Source of the DNA: Bugula neritina
Taxonomy: Eukaryota; Bryozoa; Gymnolaemata; Cheilostomatida; Bugulidae
Direction of reading: 5' to 3'
Assembly (NCBI GenBank): GCA_964035545.1
Contig: OZ037772.1
Coordinates: forward strand, 4,809,733-4,873,732
DNA: 64,000 nt
Shown: piece after piece, positions 12,264-24,136 of the stretch
Position numbering within the stretch: position 1 is the first letter of the stretch
Layout of the letters: every line of letters begins with the position of its first letter
The notes under the pieces: generated by a model
Told to the model about the DNA's origin: nothing
What the model saw: only the letters and a program-made list of their open reading frames with translations
Database searches by the model: none
Translations under genes and position numbers: made by a program

Positions 12264-12353
12264 GCACCCCTTTGACAAGCCAAGATACTCAACGACTTAA
12301 AAACACCATTGCAGAACTGAGAGAAAAAAAACAAGGGAAAAGCTTCAAAACTG
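12264..12353 (+). CDS. Gene 1 exon: linker after COR, GC donor
   Basis: The acceptor is GCTATTTCAG at 12263. The exon enters in phase 1 and encodes about 30 residues starting CTPLTSQDTQRLKN, a basic helical stretch. It ends at a non-canonical GC donor, TG|GCAAGTC. The GCAAGT context is the usual one for GC-AG introns. No domain is recognised. A GT-type donor giving a coherent frame was not seen nearby. Confidence 0.6.
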
Positions 12354-12611
12354 GCAAGTCACCATTGTTATTTAACATCTAGTAAATTCTTTCCTCATTT
12401 AGTATGTTGATGTATAACAAATATATATATGTCAAGTTTGTTGTTGTTGCAATACCAAAAACATTTTAAAACAAAAAAAACTAGGGCAAGGTGACCGATG
12501 CAAAAGTTATTGCAGGAAAAAATACTAGAAATCTAAGTGTCTGCATTTATACATTTTTATTCTATCAGCATATTATTTTAATAAAACAATATGATTATAT
12601 TCACAATATAG

Positions 12612-12796
12612 AAACTGTCAAATCACATCAGCAAACCACAACCACCTCTGTGGAAGATGAGCTGAGTGATCTCTCTGATGATGATGAATATATTCTACCT
12701 CCACCATCTGCTGTTGACAAAATAAAACATCTTAAGCAAGTCCCTGTCTTTACAACTAAACAAAGTATAAAAGAGCTCTTTTCAAACACTGAGAAG
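12612..12796 (+). CDS. Gene 1 exon: acidic linker before the caspase domain
   Basis: The acceptor CACAATATAG at 12611 enters in phase 1 and the donor GTAATG at 12797 leaves in phase 0. It encodes about 62 residues: a Ser/Thr/Gln-rich start, an acidic cluster EDELSDLSDDDEY, a PPP turn, then a Lys-rich helix. The acidic Asp cluster lies between COR and caspase, a plausible place for proteolytic release of the caspase; that is inference. Confidence 0.7.
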
Positions 12797-12993
12797 GTAA
12801 TGTAACAGCTTTACGTACAACTCTATGGAAAGCCTTCAGCATTGCTCAAAAATACATGTATAGTAGTAATTTAAAAATATTTGTACTATTTTTATTTCAC
12901 AATTATAAAAAAAAGTGTGTTATTAGTATTAACTTCCTAGCGTGCCTGTGTTATGCTCTAAGGGTATGTATGAACCTTATGTATTCCAATTAG

Positions 12994-13158
12994 GTGTTTG
13001 GTATGACAATGCCAAGAGGAACCGCTTTGATAATCAACAATGAAAAGATAACCAATAGCTCAGACAGACCAGGTTCTCAAGTTGATGTTCAAAATCTGAG
13101 TGACATGCTACGATCCTTTCAGTTCAATATTGAGATGAAAACAGATCTCACAGCTGAG
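12994..13158 (+). CDS. Gene 1 exon: start of caspase p20
   Basis: The acceptor CCAATTAG at 12993 and the weak donor GTGGCA at 13159 are both in phase 0. The 55 residues begin VFGMTMPRGTALIINNEK. They contain RPGSQVDVQNL, which matches the caspase motif Arg-x-Gly-Ser/Thr-x-x-Asp. This Arg forms part of the S1 pocket and selects Asp in substrates. The chain then runs through a helix and FNIEMKTDLT, as in caspase p20 subunits. This marks a true caspase rather than a metacaspase or paracaspase. Confidence 0.85.
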
Positions 13159-13420
13159 GTGGCAGTTATGACCAATTTTGTTGTTTCTTTTAATTAATTT
13201 TAAGCTATATAATCACAAGTGTTGTTATAAAGCAAATTTGACTCAGATATAATATAAGAGCTGAGTTTAAATCTTTTGATTTCTAATAATTTATAAGTTA
13301 AAAGTTACAATTGTGCTTCTCATTTGCTTTTATATACTGTTAACCGTCTGAATTGTTTTACAAAAGCTCACAACTTTTACACAAATATACTCATTATTTC
13401 CAATTTTTTTAAACAAACAG

Positions 13421-13640
13421 GAATTATACCAAACGGTTAAAGCAGAAATTAACAACAGCAGAAATGCTGACCACGGAATGTTCTTTCTGTTCATTGGTTC
13501 TCATGGAGTTGAGAATCATGTGTATGGATCAGATGGAGAGTTGGTAAAACTGACAGACCTGTATGACCTGCTATCTGTTCCTCAGAATCCAGTGGTTGCT
13601 GATAAGCCTAAACTGGTTGTCATCCAAGCTTGCAGCATTG
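13421..13640 (+). CDS. Gene 1 exon: caspase p20 catalytic His and Cys
   Basis: The acceptor AAACAAACAG at 13420 enters in phase 0 and the donor GTGAGT at 13641 leaves in phase 1. The catalytic His is in GSHG (His codon 13502-13504) and the catalytic Cys in KLVVIQACSI (Cys codon 13631-13633). Classical caspases read QACRG at this site; here Arg-Gly is replaced by Ser-Ile. Spacing between the two catalytic residues is normal for the family. Both catalytic residues are retained, so the protease is predicted to be active. Confidence 0.88.
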
Positions 13641-13758
13641 GTGAGTATTCTATAACCTGCATCTTACTATAAGCCAATGTATTACAGCATCAAAAGTACC
13701 TCTACCAATCAAATACAATATATGAATCATTTAGATCTACCTAAATCTAAAAAAACAG

Positions 13759-13875
13759 AACACCCTGGTGCTGAGACTGCTACACCTTCAGTTTCTGTTG
13801 CTAGTACCAGAGACAGAAGTCTGCTGGAGAGACGTCATGGTGAAAATTTATATGTTATGAAAGCTAGCTTTCCGT
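13759..13875 (+). CDS. Gene 1 exon: caspase inter-subunit linker and start of p10
   Basis: This acceptor (AAAAACAG at 13758) is chosen because it is the one nearby that restores phase 1. The upstream TTACAG at 13687 would give the wrong frame and an early stop. The exon reads EHPGAETATPSV, then a Ser/Arg-rich stretch with ASTRDR, then GENLYVMKASFP. The last part matches the caspase strand leading to the p10 substrate loop. The ASTRD site might be cut during processing. The polypyrimidine tract is poor, so the exon start is less certain than its end. Confidence 0.65.
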
Positions 13876-14085
13876 GTGAGTAAAAAATTCTCTTTTTTGG
13901 ATTAGTGTGTTCTCTGTAGATATTTGCTTTTACATCTAAACATAAAATTGTTCTGTATGTGCTAACTTTTTCACAAATAACCAAAATATTGCATTCCAGT
14001 TTATGTCAGTTAGTAGAGCAATATCCACGTTATTGACTATAGCTCTTCAAGTACTAAAAGTTCAGCTTTGTTGTATGTTATATAG

Positions 14086-14195
14086 CTTATAGTGCCTGGA
14101 GATTTTCTGACTGTGGATCTCTATTCATCAGATGCTTTGTCAGAACCATGTACCGACATGCCTGTCATAGAGACATGCATGAGATCTACAAAATT
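14086..14195 (+). CDS. Gene 1 exon: caspase p10 substrate-binding segment
   Basis: The acceptor GTTATATAG at 14085 and the donor GTGAGTG at 14196 enclose a segment reading YSAWRFSDCGSLFIRCF. It matches the caspase p10 signature (Tyr-x-x-Trp-Arg followed by Gly-Ser-x-Phe-Ile). The Arg contributes to the S1 and S3 pockets. Phase 1 in and phase 0 out agree with the neighbours. The frame lacks an ATG and is short, so only the splicing logic reveals it. Confidence 0.8.
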
Positions 14196-14454
14196 GTGAG
14201 TGTGCTACATTCCATCTGATATAATATAGTAACATATAGCTTCTTTCAAAACTTGTTAATGTATTCTGTGTCTCATCTCTTTTGTTTTCATAACGTGAAA
14301 GACCATAGTAATTAAGTGAAAATAACTCAGAACAAAATAGAAACACTTATTATGTTGACTTTCTCATGCTGAATTTATTTCTAAATTATGTTTCAACTTA
14401 CATTTAAGTCTAAGCAATTTTTTTGTGGTGACATGTTGCATTATTTTTATGTAG

Positions 14455-14805
14455 GTACAAAATCGGGTTAGAAAATTTTGTACGGAGAAAAGACTTCCTC
14501 TTGGACAACTACCAGTTGCTATAGACACTCTGACACACCATAGAAAACTCTACCTGTTTCCAGGATATGATGGAAGTTCTGGTCGAGAGAAGGAGCTGAG
14601 TTTACTTCAACTCAGGAAGAGATGCCAACATCCTCCATCCAAGCCGCTTCTGTCCAGTCTAGCTGCACAGTCCACACTGTCAGAGTCAGCTAGCACTTCA
14701 CAGCAGGCAGAGAGTGGGCAAGGCAGCAAATCAAATAACCAGAAGAGAAAATTAGACTTCAGCAAGGATAGCATCCAAATTATAAAACACAAAAAAATTG
14801 AGTGA
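14455..14805 (+). CDS. Gene 1 last exon: end of caspase p10 and basic tail
   Basis: The acceptor TTTTTATGTAG at 14454 is in phase 0. It begins VQNRVRKFCTEKRL and continues to HHRKLYLFPG, the terminal strand of caspase p10. A roughly 60-residue Ser/Gln-rich tail follows, containing QKRKLDF, which resembles a nuclear localisation signal, and ending in KHKKIE before TGA at 14803-14805. An AATAAA overlaps the stop (14805-14810); it is too close to be trusted as the polyadenylation signal. Confidence 0.85.
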   Translation, partial: VQNRVRKFCTEKRLPLGQLPVAIDTLTHHRKLYLFPGYDGSSGREKELSLLQLRKRCQHPPSKPLLSSLAAQSTLSESASTSQQAESGQGSKSNNQKRKLDFSKDSIQIIKHKKIE

Positions 14806-17197
14806 ATAAATTTGGATGCAGGCTTTATAAAAATACCTGAGTATCTAAATTGGCATGTCTTTGGTTTTTGTACAGCTCAAAACAAACACTAGATGTTGCT
14901 AAAACCATTGAGCATAGCTGACAAAAAGTGCTTGGAAAAAGTATTCAATATGATTCACACACATCACTATGTTTGCTAATATTTGTGTGAATTTACTGCA
15001 ATTATAAGTAATGCCAGCAAGTTTCTTTTTTAAACTATATATATTATTAACCAGTTTCATATTCTACTAACTTAAATAATTATATAGTGTCAGCTTTTAA
15101 AAAGGACTATCAGCTTAGTTAATGTTCCAAATTAATGAGATAATTTACCTTCCAAATATGTTATAAGGCTGCATATTCAGGACCAATATTTTGTTATCTA
15201 TATAATCTGTTAGAGTCATATTAAACTTTATACCACTATGATAAGATGTTACGTGTTATTATTATCATTAGCTCTTAGCATACAATTGTTCTACTTGCTG
15301 TTATTTTGTATCCCTACCCTTATACTTGATGTATGTTACTATTTGGACTCTATTATTAATTCTGTCTGTTTGAACTCTGATACTATTGTTTAGTGTGCTT
15401 TGCTATATAATTAAAAAATTCAAATTTTTTTTAAAACTTATATGCCTATTTCTTGTGAACAAAATATAATATTATGTGAAAAGTCACAGTTCAAGAAGTT
15501 TCTAGTTCTTCACAGTTGACTTTTTATAAAGTTGAAACAGCAATTTGAATGACTATCAATTTGAAATCTAACACTTTACTAAAATGGCAACAATTATGAC
15601 AACATATTATGACTGTATATAACATAGTAGTTCCTATATCCCTGGATTTTTAGTAGACCATTGGAATCTTAGGAAAGTTTACTGTATGCATGGAGTTGTT
15701 TGTTATTACTGCATGAATCAGACGATGATTGACAACGGTATAATGTCATGTTCTGTATATATATACATATGAGATATGGATATTTACAAATAGAGAGATA
15801 GTTTTAGCCCTCTTAACCAAATGTAGTTTCTCCAGCATAAAGATAATAGCTGCTGCAACTAACACAAAATAAAAACCATCCTCATGTCTCTACCAGAGAT
15901 GATGTCCTGAGCTGAACTTGTCCACCTTAAAAGGATACTTAAAGAATTGCAGATTCTGAGCTAAGGTAGAGATATTCACCAATGGGGTCGAAGGTTGTAA
16001 AACTAAAATTCTGTTTATTCAGATAAAATATGGTTCTGGTGTACCATGTTACTCAAATTCTGATAGTCACGGCTGCATTGTTGTATAATACCATGCTACT
16101 TTAATTCCGATATAGAGCATTTGACAGCTATACTCCTACATGGCCATATAATCTATAGGCTCCAATGCTTTTCAGTAAAATTATTGTTATATCTACTGGT
16201 TAAGGAGCTCCTGCATCACTGGACACAGTTCATTGTGTCTTCCTGTATAACATTAGCTGTTGCATGTCTGATCATTACTTCTAAGACAATGGTTACTGTA
16301 GTCTAACATGATTAGTATCGACTGGGTGTATAATAATTACAGTAATATGTGCTAGCTTTATACATCCACATTTTTGTCTGATTTACTTTTAATGAGGCTG
16401 TAAAAGCTGACTAAATATTTTATTGATTTATAGATGACTTGACTAGACTTTAAATAAGATGTTTTTGAGTGTAGAAACATTGTGATGGGCAAGTTTATTA
16501 TGATTGATAAAGTCAGATACATACTTTCTCATTATATAATCAAAGTTTGAAATGAAGCAGAAAACTACAATACATAACTCATATATAAAGTCAATATATA
16601 AGATAGCTAATTCTTGTGTAACACAGCGTAAATATGCGTGGTAGATAACTCCTATGTAAAAAAGAGTGAGTATACATGATGAATAAATCATGTGTAATAC
16701 AGAGTAAATACACTATTGTAATATATAGTCATTATGTATTCACATAATATAGGTAACTATATACTAACTAATACTATAACTATATACTAATCTGTAACAT
16801 ATGGTATAGATGATACATGTATATAAATGTGCATTATACTATAATATTATTACTAAAATGACATGCAAATCGTGTTGGCACAGACTAAAATTTTTAGTGG
16901 TAATGAATCATGTTGATAGAGTTTCCTTGTAAGCTGAAGGTCAGTATATAACACTATGTGCATGTATGTATTCTGTAACCGGCACTATGAGCAGTGTATA
17001 TAGCTAAGAATAGTTTCTAATATATAAGAATATTAGTAATTATGTATATTTATTATAAATATATTTTAGTTTATAGTCATAATCCCTGTGAGAAGCCTTT
17101 GATGAAAAAGGTTTTTTCATTAAGGCAAACTAAATATTTATTCAAATGAGGCACAAGAGCAATTATAATTGGATGCTCTTCCTAACATCACATATGG

Positions 17198-17272
17198 TCT
17201 TTGTCGACGCTTGAACCCATGACCTCTTGTTTATTAAATAAACAATCAAACGCATAGACCATTGCTGCTCTC
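17198..17272 (-). repeat. Possible tRNA-like SINE fragment
   Basis: On the - strand it reads AATGGTCTATGCGTTTG, then GGTCATGGGTTCAAGCG. The second part resembles a B box. The anticodon arm is disrupted by an AT-rich stretch, so this is not a functional tRNA gene. Confidence 0.3.
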
Positions 17273-17829
17273 TATAGTAATAAGACATAGATTTCACAAA
17301 AATTTAAAAAGGAAATAAAACATGTTTATACCAATTTGTGCTACTTGCTTCTTTGATTTGTGAAAAATAATTATTATCATATCAAAGTTATAACAGTCAA
17401 ACAGGTAAAAACAATATTTACCCACGTGCTTCATTGATGAAGCTTATTAAGATATGATTAGTAAAAATGGTATTGATCTAGCATCAGTTTATACCCAAAT
17501 ACTGTTGCAAAAGTATCAGATAAATAAACCCCTTGTATTTGTATAACATATTCCAAAGTATATATAAATGTTGGCTAATTTTCCAAATAGAAATACTAAC
17601 CAATGCAATATGTTTTTTAATATTGTGCTCAGATTTCCAATAAGCCATTAAAGTTCCTAAAAATTAAATAAGTTTATTATATTATATTATTCAATAAACC
17701 TGCATGGATGTCCATTTCATTTTCCTACTTACCGTGAGTTGCCTTCCTTATGTTACTTTGATATAAATACAAAAGCACTGACATATGCGTGTATAAAAGC
17801 ATGTCCACAAGCACAAAGAGGCACACACC

Positions 17830-17912
17830 GAGATACACCTGTAAACAAAGACACACACACTCACACTCACACACACACACACACTCACACGCACACTCAC
17901 ACGCGCCTACAC
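17830..17912 (+). repeat. CA-rich microsatellite
   Basis: Interrupted (CA)n with CACT and CACG variants. Confidence 0.85.
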
Positions 17913-20900
17913 CATTAATTTCACACCTAAGTCAGACCTAATTTAGACTCAATTCACACCACTTTGCACCTGGTACCCAGTATATATACACTCAAATAAC
18001 CTTTTATACTAGGGTGCAGAAATTGTGGGATGAAAGTAATAAACAGAGCTATGTTGTGTTTAAAACTAATTCAATATGTAATCTTTTCATGGCTGTCATT
18101 CATTTAGTGATGAGTGTTTGCAGCATCGTTTTATAATTCTATAAGCCACATAAAAATGTTTCTAATAATCTCAGAAAGTTATAACAAGCAAACATATTGA
18201 ATTTGGCCAACACTGAGTATTATGTTGTATTAGACGACACTTTCTTCACCATCAAGGTGTAATAAATTTTCGTTCATTGTCTCTTCTAATATAAAATAAA
18301 ATCATATATATTATATGACTGCTCCTTTAACCTAACTAGACTTGTTCTTTCACTAAATGCACTACATTATTGTTTTCACAATACAGAGCTATCGAGCCTT
18401 CCATTAAAACGAGGTTTCCCAATTGCAACTTTTGCTTTTGCTACTCCTTTACACAGACCGTGCTCATTCTATCCTCTTAAATTGTTTCAGCTCATTCTAT
18501 GATGTATTTAGTCCTGTTCAATACTAAATATGTTGACCAAAGTGAATATTATCTTTTCCTTTTAATTTATATTTATATTTAGCAATATAAAAATCTGAAA
18601 AGCAAAATTCATCTTTCAAAGCAGATGTTTACTTATTCATCACAAACTAAGATTTTTCCAATCTGCTTCAGCTACGAATAGTGACAAAGGGTATGACTTC
18701 ACTGCATTTTGATTTTTTTAAACAGATCCATATGTTAATATCTTGTTTATCTAAAGACCACTTTAGGAATCAGAATGTAGATTGCAGTTTATTGGCAAAC
18801 TCCTTCAAATTGTTTTTGAGAGACCGAAGAAGTCAAACATTTAACTTGGCATAGATTATTGACATTCTGAGTGATGTACAAGTATGAATTGTTTTATTAG
18901 TTTGTATATTGCATGATGATTACATACAAATGGAATTAATTTCATACACTGAACTAACTCTTTAGTTTGAGTTATGAGAGTTTATTGATTTTGAACTCTT
19001 TTTCTTATCCAATTGTTAGTTGGCATTTATTCCTAGCAATATATTTCCACTAACAAATTATCTATACACAAGTTAACATGAGTGAATTATTTGCAGTCCA
19101 AAACGTTTTGTAACAACATTTGGGTCTTATCCGTTCAATAATTACTTATCTTTTAGAATAAATTATAAAAATAAATTTTACGAGTTTTAGGAGTTTTATC
19201 ATATCAAAATTTACATTGTGAAACTAAAATTTAAGTAATGTGGATACAGATTAGTGGTTATATTGAAAAAACATGATGGTATAATCTAAATAAATGAGTT
19301 ATGTTAGGCAAGTCAATAACAATGTTTATCAATTTTTAGACTCTTTTTAAACTTTTGATAAAACAATGTATGTTATATCTAATTTTTAATTTCTTAGCTG
19401 ATTTTTATTACTCGCTGCTTATATTTTGGAGAAAGTTGGCTATGGAAAAGAACAATTAGAAAAAGACTTCTATTTAAAAAACATGCAGTTCACCAATAGA
19501 CAACTGGAAAGTAGACATTTGGGAAATGAAAAATTTTCAACATAGACTGGTTATGCAGGAGAAGACGTTTAGCATCCGACCAGGTTTAAAATAGCTTTTA
19601 ACAAAAAATATAAATTTTTAATCAGTTAGGTCTATAATGAACATTCAATTAGTTACCTAATAGTTTCCATTTTAAATTGTAACATTATGCAAAAAACTAT
19701 TTCAGACTTGACCAGATGCTGAATGCTTTCTCCCGACTGGTCCATGTTTAACATTTTAATAATGGTCGACACAAAGTATTATGTTGTATTAGACGATAGC
19801 TTTTTATCATCAATATGTAATAGTTTTTCTTGATTGTTTCTTCCAATATAAAATAATATCTTATATTAAATGAATGCTCTTCTAACCAAACTACTTGTTC
19901 TTACAGTGTATTCACTACAATTTTGTTTTCACACCATATACCTATTGAGCTTAGCTTCTATCATAATGAGGTTTCCAAATTGCAACTCCTGCTTTTGCTA
20001 TACTCTTTTCACTAAACTATGTTGATTTTATCATGTTTAATTTTTCAGCTCATTCAATAGCGCATTAAGTTTTTTGCAATATTAATTAAGTTGACCGAAG
20101 TAAGTATTCCCTTTATTGTAAATTTATACATTTAATTTGCAATATAAAAACCTGAAAAGCAATTAATATCTTGCTTTAAAACAGATATTTACTTATTCAT
20201 CACAAACTAAGATTTTTTAATCTACATCAGCTACGAATAGTCACAAAGGGTATGACTTTACTGCATTTTGATTTTGTCAAACAGGTTCATGCTAATATCT
20301 CGTTTATCTGAATACCACTTCAGAAATCAAAATTTAGATTGCAAACTATCGGTAGACTCCTTCAAGAGTCCAAAGAAGTCAAACCTTCAACCTGGCACAG
20401 ATTATTGACATAATGAGTGATGTTCAAGTATGAAATGTTTTAATAGTTTGTATATTGCATGATTATTGCATACAAATGAAATTAATTTCATTCACTAAAC
20501 TAACTCTCTAGTTAGAGTTATGAGAGTTTATTGATTTTGAACTATATTTCTTATCCACTTGTTAATTGGCATTTAATCCTAACAACATATTTCTACTAGC
20601 AAGTTATCTATACACAAGTTAACATGAGTGAATTATGTGCAGTCCAAGATGCTCTGTAACAACATTTAGGTCTTCTTTGTTCAATTATTACGAATTTTTT
20701 GCAATAATTTATAAAAATATATTTTACAAGTTTTCAGATTTATTATCACACCAAAATTAACATTGTGAAACTAAAATTTAAACTTTTGATAAAGCAGTAT
20801 ATCTGAGGTTCTTTAGTTGCTAATTTTTTATTTTCTCAGCTGATTTTTATTACTCGCTGCTTATATTTTGGAGAAAGTTGGCTATAAAATATAACAATTG

Positions 20901-22488
20901 GAAAAACACTTCTATTTAAAAAGAAGTGCAATTCGCCAATAGACAACTGGAAAATTGACATGTGGGGAATGAAGAATGTTCAACATAGAAACGGCGTTTA
21001 GCGTCCTGCCAGGTTCAAGATAGCTTTTAACAAAAATTATAAAGACTAAATCAGTTAAGCCCATGAGGAAAGAATAATTAGTTATCGAATAGTTTCAATT
21101 AAATTGCACTATTTTGAATCCGACCAGACTCTGAATGCTTTTTATTGACCAGTCTATGTTTAATATTTTTCATTTTCTAAATAAGTGTTTTTTAATTTTG
21201 ATTATCTTTCCAATAGTCATGGATTCTTGAAGAAAACTCATTGTAGAAGTTTGAGAGAGCTATCGTTACTGCCTCCCACTACTCTGCTTGTTTATGATTT
21301 ATAAGATTATAACATAAATACATTGGATGTATTACTGAGATTTTCACCATCTTCAAAACATTTGCATTACTACAAGCACTACATAACCCTCAAGTTGTTA
21401 ATAGCTGAAATAATGTAAATTTATGATAGTAATTTGACTTGGAACTGTATACATCTGAGCAGAAGTTAAAGTTGTTAACAGCTAAAATATTATAGGCTGA
21501 AGATTGGAGATTGAAGTTGAACATTTAAACTGGCACTAAAACTATTGACATAATAAGTGATTTACTGAAAAGGGCTGCTTTAATAATATATCATATATGT
21601 CAAATAGAAACGCAATGTTGCTTGCATACAAGTAAAAATTATTTCACACGTACAGCCAACTCTTTAATTAGCAAAAGTTGTACTACTTTTTTTGTGTGTG
21701 TTATTTCTCATGAAAAAAAACTTTGCATTTATTCTTGGCATTTTTTTTTACCTACAGTAAATCAGCTATAGATAACTTCACTTTATATACCAAGGACTCA
21801 TCCACAGTCCCAAATGCCTCCAAACAATATTTGGGTCTCAATTGGTTCAGAATTATGCATCACTCTGTAATTTATAAAGTGAAACTTTGTATTTATGCCA
21901 ATTTTACCAACACGCTGTATAGGAATTTAATAATAAAACTTTGAATCTGCAAGAGATCTGCAATCAAATAGTCTGGATACAGATTGTTGGCACTTGAACT
22001 AAAGATGATTATGTAATCTAAACTATTGGTTGTATCAAACGACCAATAACATTGTTTATCACATTTTGGTTTTGTTGAACTTATTTCAAAACAGCGTGTT
22101 ACTGTCATTGCTGTAGTGTACTGTACTTTTTATCTTTTCTTCTGTTAAGTGGAGCATTTCTGCATGTGCTAGTGCTTTTGAGAAAAATGAGTTATTTTAA
22201 GTTATTTGCAGAATTTCATATTTGAGATACAATATTTAGGACTTTATTAAAGTATTTCGACAGATTTCAAAGCAAACAAAAAAGGTAGAACTTTCATGAA
22301 AACAAGACCAGCTGGTTTTACACACAACATACAAATATTCATTTACATCACAACTTACAATTAATTGTCAATTTTACTCTAGAAAGAACAAAAGTTAAAA
22401 TATTTTAGTGACTTTAAGCACTTGAATAGCTTATGCAATTCAATAACAATACAACATTCTGGAAATCAAAATAAGATTATGTGGATTG

Positions 22489-22532
22489 TTAGTTGATTCC
22501 TATAGGTCGAATAACTCTGTGAGAACGTGTAC
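22489..22532 (-). pseudogene. Duplicated C-terminal fragment of the GPCR
   Basis: It is nearly identical to 24137-24180 and encodes the last residues of the receptor ([12 protein letters not shown] and stop). Homology ends exactly where a large AT microsatellite begins, so the duplication breakpoint or a later expansion lies there. Confidence 0.75.
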
Positions 22533-22835
<303 letters not shown>

Positions 22836-24136
22836 AGAAGCATAATACTATATATATTATAGTATGAGAAGTATAATACTAGGTCAAACTTGTCCAGCTG
22901 TGGTAATATATTGAAAAGCCTCATTGAGTTTAAATATTCAATTAATTTAGGAAATATTGTGCAATTTTATGTTCTTGAAATTAATAGATTTTCTTCAATT
23001 TTATATACACTGTTTCATAAACATAGTGTATTGCAGCTTTTTTAAACGGACCCTTAAGCAAATGTCAAATTTGTCTGAAAACACTTTCAGCAATAGAATT
23101 GCAGATTGCAATTTATTGATAAACTTCTTCAACTTGCTTCTGACAACCATAAACGTTGAACATGTAAATTGGCACTGAAATTATTGACATAATAAGTCAT
23201 GTACTAAAATGGGTTGATTTACTAGTATATGATATATATCTAATAGAAACGCAATGTTGCCTGCATACAAGTAAAACTTATTTTATGCATACAACCAACC
23301 CTTTAATTGACAAAATTGTAGTATTTTTTTATTTTGCATTTAATGTTAGCAATTTTTTTTCGCCTACAGTCAATCAGCTATAGATTACTAAATTTTACAC
23401 CAATGACTCATCCACAGTTCCAGATGCTCTAAAAGAACATTTGGGTCTCAGCTGGTTAAGAATTATGCATCACTCTGTAATTTATAAACTGAAACTTTAT
23501 ACTTATGCCAGTTTTACCAACACTCTGTAGGACTTGAATAGTAAAGCTTTGAATCTGTAACAGATCTGCAATCAAACAGTCTGGATACAGATTGTTGGAA
23601 CTTGAACTAAAGATGATAATAATATAATCTAAAATATTGACTGTATCAAGCAATCCGATAACATTGTTTATCACGTTTCAGGTTTTTTGAACTTATGATA
23701 AAACAGTGTTCTACTGTCATTGCTATAGTGTACTGTGTTTTTTATCTTTTCTTCTGTTGATTGTTAAATTCCTGCATGTGCTAGTGCTTTTGAGAAAAAG
23801 GAGTTATTTTGAGTTATTCACAGAATTTCATATTTGAGATACAATATTTAGCACTTTATTAAAGTATTTCAACAGATTTCAAAGCAAATAAAGAAGACAA
23901 CTTCAAATAGAATTTTCATGAAAACATGATCAGCTAGTTTTACATACAACATATAAATATTCATTCACATCACAACTCACAATCGACAGCATTTGCGACA
24001 ACAGTTAATTCTCGATTTTACTTCAGAAAGAACAAAAAGTTAAAATATTTTAGTGACTTTAAGCATTTGAATAGCTTATGCAATTCAATAACAATACAAC
24101 ATTCTGGAAATCAAAATAAGATAATGTGGATAATTG

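Larger units (their letters stand above)
308..14805 (+). other. Gene 1: LRR-Roc-COR-caspase gene (5' part outside window)
   Basis: This is a spliced gene model built by eye. Eight 141-nt LRR exons (one with a stop) are followed by exons 10249-12170, 12264-12353, 12612-12796, 12994-13158, 13421-13640, 13759-13875, 14086-14195 and 14455-14805. Phases match at every junction: 2 between LRR exons and into the Roc exon, then 1, 1, 0, 0, 1, 1, 0. Domain order is LRR array, Roc GTPase, COR, acidic linker, caspase p20, caspase p10, basic tail. The start codon and first exons lie left of the window. The introns of the LRR part hold a MITE, a decayed LINE and tRNA-like SINE copies. The domain order suggests a sensor with an intramolecular GTPase switch and an executioner protease; that role is inferred. 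Two separate genes remain possible but less likely, because the splice phases agree throughout. Confidence 0.8.
14806..18200. other. AT-rich intergenic region with no recognisable gene
   Basis: It holds the 3' flank of gene 1 and AT-rich unique sequence; the short frames look random. A possible tRNA-like SINE fragment and a CA-rich repeat are listed separately. Confidence 0.6.

Noticed and set aside
13688-13758. Acceptor at 13687 for the caspase linker exon
   Set aside because: It does not match phase 1 of the preceding exon; the resulting frame reaches a stop (ATATGA) after about 12 codons.
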